Shown piece by piece: positions 1 through 7,482 of a stretch of 13,129 bases of DNA. Under the pieces are notes generated by a model. The model worked only from the letters and a program-made list of their open reading frames with translations, did not search any database and was not told the DNA's origin. Made by a program: the position numbers and the translations under genes. The number at the start of each line of letters is the position of its first letter. Positions within the stretch are counted from its first letter, which is position 1. This DNA is from JAHHUA01 sp036635475 (GTDB taxonomy: Bacteria; Bacillota; Clostridia; Oscillospirales; Ruminococcaceae), in NCBI GenBank assembly GCA_036635475.1, contig JAVWQH010000042.1:1-13129 (forward strand), written 5' to 3'.

Positions 1-331
1 CAATAGCAGTTTTGCTCATTCCCAAAAAGTAGTGAGCATAAATGCGTTTTGCCTGTTTATCTGGCAAGATTGCAATGGCAGCATGGAGCTGTTCGTCGGT
101 CAGCTTACGCTCGTAAATCTCATCGGGAGAAAGGGAAACAAACAAAGCACTGTGTTCAATGCCATCGCCACGGTCAAGAGAGTAGTAGGCTTTGTGATAA
201 TATACTTTGCTGTGATAGGCTTGCTCCGCTTTGCGGTATTCTTCAAAGATGTTGCACACCTCATCAGGAATATCAATATAGGTATCTATGCTTATATGGG
301 CATAGTAATCTTTCAAGTTTATTTTTTTCAT
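1..331 (-). CDS. Sigma-70-like ICE regulatory protein, 3' end cut by window
   Basis: This is a partial reading frame of 110 residues from ATG at 331, still open at position 1. It begins MKKINLKDYY and includes the stretches YYHKAYYSLDRGDGIEH and LPDKQAKRIYAHYFLGMSK. Both are characteristic of the short sigma-70-like proteins of Tn916/Tn1549-type elements. The second stretch is the start of a region-4 helix-turn-helix; the recognition helix lies outside the window. In such elements these proteins are thought to help control excision and transfer genes. The start is supported by AAAGGA about 10 nt upstream. That site is buried in an 11-bp inverted repeat at 343-377, which suggests translational control. 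The family call is firm; the exact regulatory target is inferred. Confidence 0.85.
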   Translation of the reverse strand, partial: MKKINLKDYYAHISIDTYIDIPDEVCNIFEEYRKAEQAYHSKVYYHKAYYSLDRGDGIEHSALFVSLSPDEIYERKLTDEQLHAAIAILPDKQAKRIYAHYFLGMSKTAI

Positions 332-342
332 GGCTGTACCGT

Positions 343-377
343 CCTTTCGATTTTTGGGCTTGGCTGAAATCGAAAGG
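343..377 (-). promoter_or_regulatory. Hairpin sequestering the RBS of the sigma-like gene
   Basis: CCTTTCGATTT at 343-353 and AAATCGAAAGG at 367-377 form a perfect 11-bp inverted repeat with a 13-nt loop. In the minus-strand transcript the 3' arm contains GAAAGG, the Shine-Dalgarno site of the ATG at 331. A folded leader would hide the site, so translation may depend on RNA opening. The repeat is directly visible; the regulatory role is inferred. It has no following U-run and would end inside the leader, so I do not read it as a terminator. Confidence 0.5.
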
Positions 378-463
378 GCAGTGGTGGGGAACGGCAACGA
401 GTGCAAGGCGTTGGTGTAAAAAGGCACAAAAAACGAACAGGAGAGTTTTATTAAGTTGCGGAA

Positions 464-479
464 AACAGCAAAAGCTGTT
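464..479 (-). other. Short perfect hairpin in the sigma-gene leader
   Basis: AACAGC, a four-base loop and GCTGTT form a 6-bp perfect stem. On the minus strand it is followed by TTTTCC, so it resembles a weak intrinsic terminator or attenuator between the candidate promoter at 661-689 and the sigma-like gene. The stem is short and the U-run brief, so function is uncertain. Confidence 0.25.
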
Positions 480-509
480 GTATATTCGATATGTTAAATA
501 GTTCTACTG

Positions 510-605
510 CTAGGTTTTATCCGTTATTACCGCAGTATACATTAGCATAAACATATATATTTTAAGCCTACTCAGGCTACTAAGCTTATTTTTTAATGTC
601 AACAT
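510..605 (-). CDS. Possible 31-aa leader peptide
   Basis: ATG at 605 opens a 31-codon frame ending in TAG at 510-512. The product begins MLTLKNKLSS and has a mostly hydrophobic middle (KIYMFMLMYTAVIT). GGAAGG lies only three or four bases before the ATG, a poor spacing. The frame sits just downstream of the candidate promoter at 661-689 and upstream of the small hairpin at 464-479. That is a layout compatible with a leader peptide or attenuator. A frame this short arises often by chance in AT-rich DNA and I recognise no family. Confidence 0.15.
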   Translation of the reverse strand: MLTLKNKLSSLSRLKIYMFMLMYTAVITDKT

Positions 606-660
606 ATGCCTTCCCGCTCTGTGCTAACTCAAGATTCTATTACTACAATATGTTGCTTAT

Positions 661-689
661 ATTATACATGATGCGTGAACTATCTCCAA
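661..689 (-). promoter_or_regulatory. Candidate promoter reading toward the sigma-like gene
   Basis: On the minus strand TTGGAG (684-689) is followed after 17 nt by a perfect TATAAT (661-666). The -35 matches the consensus at only three positions. A start near 654 would give a leader of about 320 nt before the ATG at 331, containing the small ORF and the hairpins at 464-479 and 343-377. The stretch 332-804 holds no other gene that I can support. Confidence 0.35.
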
Positions 690-724
690 TGCAGAATGTT
701 TATTTTCCTAATTATGTATGAGCG

Positions 725-766
725 AAAAGGCACTGCACACTTAAATAAAAGTTGCAATGCCTTTTT
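725..766 (-). terminator. Likely terminator at the end of the defence operon
   Basis: A long imperfect stem begins 39 nt after the res stop: AAAAGGCA (725-732) pairs with TGCCTTTT (758-765). Inner TGCA/TGCA and ACTT/AAGT pairs extend it around an AT-rich loop. The minus-strand tail after the stem is short (CCTTTTCGC). The plus-strand tail is richer in T and includes a run of eight at 773-780. The hairpin could therefore end transcription from either side and insulate the cargo from the ICE backbone. Confidence 0.6.
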
Positions 767-804
767 GTGAGATTTTTTTTGATTGTTGTAGTAGAGTTAA
801 TATT

Positions 805-3800
805 TTACATGCTCTCTTTTACACCAAACTTAGTTTTGAAGTCTTCGTAGCTATTTACCCAGTTGAATTCGACTAAATCAGACACTGCCTTGAAATGCAA
901 ATCGCCGCATTTGATTTTGTTCGTTTCAACATCTGTTAGGTCTTTTTGCTCTTTGTCTGCTTTAGTTTCGACAATAAAGTAAATACCTAGCACGCCTGAC
1001 TCAAGTCCTTCTTTACGGCAAACAACCGCCCAGTCGGGGGAGTAATTGCCATAGGGTGTATCAATGACAAATCCGCCTTTTTTCAGTTTAGTAAACAAGA
1101 TTACATTGCTATTTGCCTCTAATTGCTTGGCAAATTCATTTTCGCCCTTGCTATCCATTTTATAGTATTCATTCATTGCACTTTTACGGCTTGGGTTAGA
1201 CTGGAACACTTTCCATTCTTTATCAAAATCTTCTTCGCAAATACTATCCACGGCGAAAATCTGCCCTTCGTCTAGCTCATAGCCATCAATCACTTCATAG
1301 GCGGAAATATTCGCAGCTTTCGCATCTGTTAATTTTAATAAAATTTTCTGCGTTACTTTATCTAAAACACTTTGAAAATTAAGTGCATTACGTTTTTCGA
1401 TACCACCTAGGATTTTAAAAATTGCAAGGCGAGGGAGCATGGTGTGGTGCATGATATAATTTACCACTTCAAAATCACTTTTAGGGGGAACGGTAATTCC
1501 AACATCCACATCAAAATCTTTATCCCTTGATTTTTCCATTTCAAACATCTGTGCATCGCTCCATTTAGCGGAGCCTTCCGAAATATTCACTACCTTTGTT
1601 ACTTTGAAATACTGCAAATACTCATTGACATCTTTTATACAATCAGCAATGAACACGTCCTTATTCACGTTGCACTTATATAGTGTTCTTTTGGTTAGGT
1701 TACTGCATAAACCAAAGTAAATCTTTTGAAACTCATCTTCCGATACAAAGGCTCGGATAGTATTGACGTAAGGCTCATTGTCGCCATTTTTAATCTCAAT
1801 ACGATGAGAACCCTTCTGAACCATAAGTTCTGCAAAGTTTTCTTTCAGCTTAACAGCATGTTCCTTCAAAGCTTCGTCTTCAAACTCAATATTTTCTAGA
1901 ATCTTTGTGGTTTGCTCCACATTTTTATTCAGAATATTGTTGTTGTCGAATACACCTTTTCGCATAAGCTCTTGTTTAAAGGTATCCACTAATTCAGCAG
2001 TAATTTTTTCTTTTGGTACACCTGCTTTTTCAAGAGTAATTGTTAGTATATCTGCGGTTACTTCATTTTTGTTGAATTTCATACTGTCATTAAAATCGTC
2101 TTGAAGCAATCGTGAAAAAGTTTCATAGCTGTCGTTTGCAATGACCGTCAGCTCATTTACATCTACATCTAAGCAGCGATTTCCAGTAATATCAACAGGT
2201 AATCTCAAACCACGACCAATTTCTTGCTTTTTAGCAATATCCGAGCTACCTCTTTTCAGTGTACAAAGGGTAAACACATTTGGGTTATCCCAGCCCTCAC
2301 GTAAGGCAGAGTGGGAAAAGATAAAGCTAAGTGGTTCTTCAAAAGAAATAAGCTCGTCTTTTCGTTCCAAAATTAGGCTAATGCCACGGTCTATATCCTC
2401 TTGGGATTTCGCTTTTACATCAAGTTCGCTTTTGCTATTATCCCAGTCCTCTATTTCCACTTCTTTTTTATTTTTGTCTATAGCAAAATATCCCTCACGA
2501 ACTTTTAAAACATCATCGTGTTCAGGAAAATACTGCTTATATTTAGCAATTTGCTTTTCATAAGTCTTTATTGCTTTTTTATATTCATCATCAAAAATAC
2601 ACAAATACTCGCCACGACCATCAGGACGGGTATTGTCACGAATTTTGCTAACGGCATCTACAAAGAATAGAGTAAGCGTTTTGATTTTCTTGCCAGCTTT
2701 CAAAATCGAAAACTGCTTTTCAAAGTGATTTTTTATTGCAAGCCTAATTTGAATGGAAATTGCTTCTTTATCATCAAGTCCGTTGTTGCTTTCTCCAAGG
2801 GATAGGGTAATTGTGCCATTATCTGTTGCGATTTTCAGTGGCTTTTCCTTGTGCGGTTGTTCTATCACACGCATATTGCGATACTGCACCAAATCGCCCG
2901 ATAATTCTTCTAAAGAAGCACCTGCTGAAACATCAAAACTTTTGAAGCGAATGGAATCACCCTGCTTTTGAGAAAACATTTCTATTCTTGCTTTTAAGTC
3001 TTTTGTAAAGGCAACATAGCGTATATACGGAAAATCTTTTTCAACCACACCATTTACTGTTTTTACAGTAATCTTTTTAACCAAGTCATTTTTATATGCA
3101 GCATAAGAGTCCAACTTATAAATTTGATTATATAACTGCTTGTGTGTTGCAGAGTATCTAAGTACAAACAAAGGTTCAATATCATCAATTGCTTGCAATG
3201 ATTTTGATTTTTTACCTTTTTGTCCCTCGATTTTTTGAGGTTCATCTATGATAACAATAGGCTTAATATATTTAATATCCTCCCACAAAATTTGTCCGTA
3301 TTCATCTTCACTACGAATTTTGTTGCTATCCTTGTTAAAGGCTTGAATATTCATTACGCATATACTTAAATCATTGGTTTCTACAAAGCTTGTGCTAACT
3401 TTTTTCGGGTTGTTGCTGTCATAGATAAAGCTATGCTTGGATAAATCCACGTCATACAGTCGTTTAAAGTGGTCTTTTAACTGCTCAATAGACTTTTCAA
3501 CACCTTTACGAATAGCAATGCTTGGAACAACAATCATAAACTTTTTAAAGTCATATTCCTTGTATAGCTCTAATATGGTACGCAAGTACACATAGGTTTT
3601 ACCTGTACCTGTTTCCATTTCAATGGTAAAGTTATTGTTTTCAATGTCATTGTCTGCAAACAGCTTATTATCAAGCTGCACTTGTCTAAGATTTTGCAAT
3701 AACCTGCTCCCTGTTACGATACTTTGATTTCTTACCGGGTCACCTTCACCAACCTTTTTAATGCGGCTTGGTCGATAGATACCGTCCGTTTGACGAGGAA

Positions 3801-3888
3801 GTCCCTTAAACAAATCCACTGTGGAGCGGATTGCTTGTAATTGATAATCCAATTCATCATCGAATTGGAATGTTATTTTATTGGACAA
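805..3888 (-). CDS. res: Type III restriction enzyme Res (translocase-endonuclease)
   Basis: The 1027-residue protein matches the length and order of type III Res subunits. Superfamily 2 helicase motifs come first: Walker A ETGTGKT (92-98), DEPQ box (215-218), SAT (246-248), a motif V region ALREGWDNPN (528-537) and motif VI QEIGRGLRLP (555-564). A C-terminal PD-(D/E)XK nuclease follows, with PD at 951-952 and ETK at 974-976. Res acts with Mod: the complex recognises an asymmetric site, uses ATP to move along or switch on DNA, and cuts unmodified DNA. All key residues look intact. The start is TTG at 3888, supported by AAGGAGG nine bases upstream. Res is the last gene of the operon and follows a 134-nt leader, unusual among otherwise tightly packed genes. 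The TTG start and the separate leader may keep nuclease output low or late. Confidence 0.93.
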   Translation of the reverse strand: MSNKITFQFDDELDYQLQAIRSTVDLFKGLPRQTDGIYRPSRIKKVGEGDPVRNQSIVTGSRLLQNLRQVQLDNKLFADNDIENNNFTIEMETGTGKTYVYLRTILELYKEYDFKKFMIVVPSIAIRKGVEKSIEQLKDHFKRLYDVDLSKHSFIYDSNNPKKVSTSFVETNDLSICVMNIQAFNKDSNKIRSEDEYGQILWEDIKYIKPIVIIDEPQKIEGQKGKKSKSLQAIDDIEPLFVLRYSATHKQLYNQIYKLDSYAAYKNDLVKKITVKTVNGVVEKDFPYIRYVAFTKDLKARIEMFSQKQGDSIRFKSFDVSAGASLEELSGDLVQYRNMRVIEQPHKEKPLKIATDNGTITLSLGESNNGLDDKEAISIQIRLAIKNHFEKQFSILKAGKKIKTLTLFFVDAVSKIRDNTRPDGRGEYLCIFDDEYKKAIKTYEKQIAKYKQYFPEHDDVLKVREGYFAIDKNKKEVEIEDWDNSKSELDVKAKSQEDIDRGISLILERKDELISFEEPLSFIFSHSALREGWDNPNVFTLCTLKRGSSDIAKKQEIGRGLRLPVDITGNRCLDVDVNELTVIANDSYETFSRLLQDDFNDSMKFNKNEVTADILTITLEKAGVPKEKITAELVDTFKQELMRKGVFDNNNILNKNVEQTTKILENIEFEDEALKEHAVKLKENFAELMVQKGSHRIEIKNGDNEPYVNTIRAFVSEDEFQKIYFGLCSNLTKRTLYKCNVNKDVFIADCIKDVNEYLQYFKVTKVVNISEGSAKWSDAQMFEMEKSRDKDFDVDVGITVPPKSDFEVVNYIMHHTMLPRLAIFKILGGIEKRNALNFQSVLDKVTQKILLKLTDAKAANISAYEVIDGYELDEGQIFAVDSICEEDFDKEWKVFQSNPSRKSAMNEYYKMDSKGENEFAKQLEANSNVILFTKLKKGGFVIDTPYGNYSPDWAVVCRKEGLESGVLGIYFIVETKADKEQKDLTDVETNKIKCGDLHFKAVSDLVEFNWVNSYEDFKTKFGVKESM

Positions 3889-4022
3889 GTTATTAAACCT
3901 CCTTTTCTATGTTTGCAAGTTGAAATCATATATAATATTTTATACAAACGGCTCTATTAAAGCATTTTACACGAATTTGTATTTTTATAATCATTTTTCT
4001 GCAAGTTACCTGCAAGTTAAAT
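3889..4022 (-). promoter_or_regulatory. AT-rich res leader with repeated TGCAAGTT motifs
   Basis: This gap between the AlbA_2 gene and res is the only long spacer inside the operon. It contains TGCAAGTTA at 4000-4008 and again at 4011-4019, an exact repeat with an 11-bp period (one helical turn). A third TGCAAGTT lies at 3914-3921. Several TATAAA/TATAAT-like runs lie between them. A weak minus-strand promoter (TTGCAG, 17 nt, TACAAA) can be drawn but fits poorly. The gap may hold a secondary res promoter or an operator. The repeats are seen; the function is inferred. Confidence 0.35.
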
Positions 4023-5471
4023 CTAAGCCCATATTGGAATATATTGCATGTGCCTTGGAGCTGTATTGGGGTCTAATGGTTTTATATATTTTTTTTCAAT
4101 AGCATCTTTTATTAGCCTTGATATTGTTGCAGATGATTTTTCTTCTAAGCCAAAACGTTTTCGTAATGATGAATTTGTTGTTGGTGTTCCACTAACATAA
4201 TTTATACAAGAATGCAAATAACAAGACCACAATTTATCCTCAGCAGAAATAAGGCTAAAACTTTTTTCTGAAAATATGGTCACTTTTGTACTTCCATCAT
4301 ATACATACATATTAGGTGCCGATATTTGTTCTTCTTCACTAGATATAACTATTCTATCCCAACCTGAACCCAATTCTTCACACATTCTCAAATTTCTCAT
4401 TAATGAGGCTAATTTCTCATTTCTTGATCTTGGCGGATTATCGACGATTCTGCTAATGTCTATAAGTGGTTCACCGGGATTTATAACCTCTATTCTATTA
4501 TCGAAAATTTCAATAGTTATTCCTGCACCGGTGATTGAAAAATCTTGATGTATTAATGCATTTGCAATAATTTCTCTTAAGGCTACCATAGGATATGCTG
4601 TCTTAGTTTCTCTTGTTGCACGTTTAATTTCTTCAATAGATGGTAACAGGGCTTCTAAAAAATCCATTAAGCCACTAAAACCAACTACATACCCTTTGTT
4701 TCCGGGCATTTCTTTTAATATTACTGCCTTATTATTTCCTTTGTATTGTATTATTCTTATAGCTTTTCGAGATAAGCTTTTAAAGTCACTTAATTTTTTT
4801 GCAAAAAGTATAGCACCTAAATTGGTAATAGCAAACAAGCCATTATCTAATTTACTTATAATGTCTTCTTCTAACATATAATGAAGTAAACCATCTTGAT
4901 TTGTTGGCATAGGGATATTTTTAAGTTCGAAATATATATTATAATCCAATTTATTTAATGCTTCTGATGCTTCTAAATCTTTTAAAGCATATAAATCTTC
5001 AAATTTCTTGTTTCTTATTTTATCCCATAATTGTGCTTTCATTGGAGGAACATCCATAAGTTTTTTTGTATAACTCCCAACTCTAATATAGTCGACTTTT
5101 TTAAATGTAACTGTTTGAAAAGTCGCTCTATATATTATTAGCACAACAATCTTTTTATTATTCATAGTAATTTTGTTAAATTCAAATTCACAATTAGATG
5201 ATAAGTTTCCTCTTAACCAATTTTCAATTTCTTGTTGACCAACTTTTAAAGAAAATTGGTCAAACTCTGTGCCTACAATTTCGTGAGTATCATCATTAAC
5301 GCCCCAAATCATATATGCTTTATCTCTATCACAAAATGCAGCACTATTGGCTAAAGCACTTATTCTTTCTCCTATCATATCAGGGCTGTAATTATTGTGC
5401 TTAAATTCCAACCATTGTGTTTCATTTGGATAAGTACATAAAGTTTCAACAAGTTTTTCTAATTGCTCCAA
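4023..5471 (-). CDS. AlbA_2/Schlafen-type protein with HATPase_c_4-like domain
   Basis: The protein has 482 residues from TTG at 5471. The N-terminal AlbA_2 (Schlafen-type) domain spans about 16-135, with the family signature around WLEFK (20-24) and AYMIWGV (52-58). A HATPase_c_4-like region lies at about 295-375: REIIANALIHQDF (299-311), NPGEP (331-335) and ELGSGWDRI (366-374). A winged-helix-like C-terminus follows. Proteins of this shape are usually annotated as ATP-binding or RecG-like regulators and recur in defence loci; their biochemistry is poorly known. An ATG lies at 5489, but AGGAGGGG at 5477-5484 falls inside that longer frame and sits seven bases before the TTG, so I prefer the TTG. 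The gene starts 40 nt after mod and separates it from res. Sampled GC is near 31%, below mod and res, consistent with separate acquisition. Confidence 0.85.
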   Translation of the reverse strand: MEQLEKLVETLCTYPNETQWLEFKHNNYSPDMIGERISALANSAAFCDRDKAYMIWGVNDDTHEIVGTEFDQFSLKVGQQEIENWLRGNLSSNCEFEFNKITMNNKKIVVLIIYRATFQTVTFKKVDYIRVGSYTKKLMDVPPMKAQLWDKIRNKKFEDLYALKDLEASEALNKLDYNIYFELKNIPMPTNQDGLLHYMLEEDIISKLDNGLFAITNLGAILFAKKLSDFKSLSRKAIRIIQYKGNNKAVILKEMPGNKGYVVGFSGLMDFLEALLPSIEEIKRATRETKTAYPMVALREIIANALIHQDFSITGAGITIEIFDNRIEVINPGEPLIDISRIVDNPPRSRNEKLASLMRNLRMCEELGSGWDRIVISSEEEQISAPNMYVYDGSTKVTIFSEKSFSLISAEDKLWSCYLHSCINYVSGTPTTNSSLRKRFGLEEKSSATISRLIKDAIEKKYIKPLDPNTAPRHMQYIPIWA

Positions 5472-5476
5472 ACTTT

Positions 5477-5484
5477 CCCCTCCT
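5477..5484 (-). promoter_or_regulatory. RBS that decides the AlbA_2 protein start
   Basis: AGGAGGGG on the minus strand has a seven-base spacing to TTG at 5471. The alternative ATG at 5489 lies upstream of this site, and I saw no comparable purine-rich site in front of it. The TTG start also places the protein's first helix directly before the AlbA_2 domain. Confidence 0.7.
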
Positions 5485-5511
5485 AGCATTTATCAAGTAG
5501 TGAGCGATTGA

Positions 5512-7482
5512 CTAAATAAATTCTACGGTATAAGTCTTTTTGGTTAGTCCTGAATTTCGTTCAATGAGATTTTTAAGTCTTCTAAAGGTTTCGTCCTTTA
5601 GGTTAATATCGTCTTTAAAGGCAGAATCTCTAAAGATAAATTTAATCGGCAACGGGTCGAGTGCAGCCAGTTTATCAATCAAAGTTTCTGTAATTTCTGT
5701 TTCAAGGCAAACTAGATAAGTACTGCCATAGAGATAGGTTCTGCTGCCAATATCGGTCAAGGTTTCTAAGGTAGCGGACAGTGGCACATCTTTTTGGCGG
5801 AGCATAACTTCATATACAACATCAATATCGTTAAATCCATAGGTGAAGTCAGCAAGGTCAGGGGTATGAGCCATTGTTTCCGTATCAATTTGTCCTAACT
5901 CGTTATAGATGTTCCACTTGATGTTGGTATCGGCTGTGCGGAACACTTTAAAGCCAATGTCAGGCACTTGTTTTGGTTCTTCATCAAGTTTAAGCTGTGC
6001 ATTTGCAGTTTCAATTTCTGCTTTGATTTTTTCGCCAGCACGACGAATACGTTCTTTGCCGATTTCGCAGATGTTTTTATAACCATCCTTAAATGCTTCA
6101 CTGCTTTCGTCTGTTTCTTCGGGAAGTTGTACCATAATAAATTTACGGTTGCCACCATCTTCGGCGTTTAACTGCATTACTGCGTGGGCAGTGGTGGCTG
6201 AACCTGAAAAAAAGTCGAGAATGATGTCGTTTGGTTTTAAATTAGCTATATTTATAAATTCCTTCAATATTTTACTTGATTTTGCATATTCAAATATTTT
6301 AAAATTAAAAAAATTTATTATTTCACTACTAGCTTGTGTATTACTAAAATCACTGGACAAAAATATATTTCTATATGGCAAATCTCGTTCTATTAAATTC
6401 CCTACATTGTCTACTTTTTCATATTGTTTAGAATATACTGACCATCTTTCAGAATTTTTTTTGAAAACAATATAGCCATTTTTCAAACCCCATTTCAATT
6501 TTTCTTGCCCCCATCTCCAATTCCATCCTAAGTTACTTCTCTCTATATCACCACCTGCCCAAATATAAGTATTATCTGGAGTTAAAATTGGATAATTTAG
6601 GCTCTCAGTATAATGTGAACTTGTCATTCTCCTATCCAATTTATTTAATATATACTTTCCTCTTTCATTTATTAATTCATCTTCTAAATTATATTTTTCG
6701 TCAACAATTTTTTTCCTATTCAGTTTTACGTTATTTTTATTCTTACCATAAATAAGAATATATTCATTTTCTTTTACAATATATCTTTCATCATGTGCTC
6801 CACCACTTTTTGATTGCCATATTATCGGTGCAACAAAATTATCTTCCCCAAAAGCCTCATTGCAAATTTTCTTCAAGTTCTCTACTTCATTATCGTCAAT
6901 GCTAATAAATATAACACCATCATCGGTCAACAAATCTTTTGCAGTTTTCAAACGAGGGTACATCATATTCAGCCAGTTTGCGTGGTAACGGTTTGTTGAC
7001 TTTTGGTTTCTTTGCAGTGGGTTGCCCTCGTCATCACGAGTTCCCTCGGCAATGTCGCTTTCTTTACTATTCATAGCAAAATTATCATTGTAAACAAAGT
7101 CATTGCCTGTGTTGTATGGTGGGTCTATGTAAATCATTTTGATTGCACCATAGTAGTTTTGGCGAAGTAGCTTTAAAACCTCAAGGTTATCACCCTCGAT
7201 ATATAGGTTTTCGGTGGTTTCGGGGTTCTTGCTGTCGGCTGCAATATATTTTAGGGTTCTGTTATACACATCTTCTTGAGCCTTTTTCTTGGCATTTTGC
7301 TTGCCCGCCCAAGTAAGCTCGTATTTCTCTTTGCCCACTTCCTCAAATTGCCCTAGTTCATCTTTCAAAGCCTCAAAGTCAACTTGTCCGTCCTTAACTG
7401 CGGTAGGGAAAAGCTGTGCCAGTAGTTTTACATTATCGCCAACAATGTTATTTATGTTTTGGGGTACTTTTGAGTAGTCCAT
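5512..7482 (-). CDS. mod: Type III DNA methyltransferase Mod
   Basis: The 656-residue protein has the layout of beta-class, probably N6-adenine, Mod subunits. Catalytic DPPY is at 120-123, within YIDPPYNTG, and precedes the SAM-binding motif DFFSGSATTAH (423-433). The segment between them, about 215-416, is the target-recognition domain. In the SAM motif the usual FxGxG reads FSGSA; this substitution is, to my memory, common in such Mod proteins. Mod supplies sequence recognition for both methylation and Res cleavage, so it must act before Res in a newly entered host. The start is ATG at 7482 with GGAGG eight bases upstream, the strongest site in the operon. It lies inside the end of the membrane-protein gene (35-nt overlap). 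The recognition segment (about 6235-6840) is near 26% GC against about 41% just downstream, which points to exchange of specificity. The recognition sequence cannot be read from the protein. Confidence 0.93.
   Translation of the reverse strand: MDYSKVPQNINNIVGDNVKLLAQLFPTAVKDGQVDFEALKDELGQFEEVGKEKYELTWAGKQNAKKKAQEDVYNRTLKYIAADSKNPETTENLYIEGDNLEVLKLLRQNYYGAIKMIYIDPPYNTGNDFVYNDNFAMNSKESDIAEGTRDDEGNPLQRNQKSTNRYHANWLNMMYPRLKTAKDLLTDDGVIFISIDDNEVENLKKICNEAFGEDNFVAPIIWQSKSGGAHDERYIVKENEYILIYGKNKNNVKLNRKKIVDEKYNLEDELINERGKYILNKLDRRMTSSHYTESLNYPILTPDNTYIWAGGDIERSNLGWNWRWGQEKLKWGLKNGYIVFKKNSERWSVYSKQYEKVDNVGNLIERDLPYRNIFLSSDFSNTQASSEIINFFNFKIFEYAKSSKILKEFINIANLKPNDIILDFFSGSATTAHAVMQLNAEDGGNRKFIMVQLPEETDESSEAFKDGYKNICEIGKERIRRAGEKIKAEIETANAQLKLDEEPKQVPDIGFKVFRTADTNIKWNIYNELGQIDTETMAHTPDLADFTYGFNDIDVVYEVMLRQKDVPLSATLETLTDIGSRTYLYGSTYLVCLETEITETLIDKLAALDPLPIKFIFRDSAFKDDINLKDETFRRLKNLIERNSGLTKKTYTVEFI

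Noticed and set aside
32..501. Plus-strand open frames at 32-367 and 49-501
   Set aside because: They lie largely antisense to the recognisable sigma-like coding sequence, resemble no protein I know and lack clear ribosome-binding sites.
5472..5489. ATG at 5489 as start of the AlbA_2 protein
   Set aside because: The strong RBS at 5477-5484 lies inside that extension and is correctly spaced for TTG at 5471.
5895..6158. Minus-strand 87-aa frame inside mod
   Set aside because: It is a different frame of the same strand within the intact mod gene and has no recognisable features.
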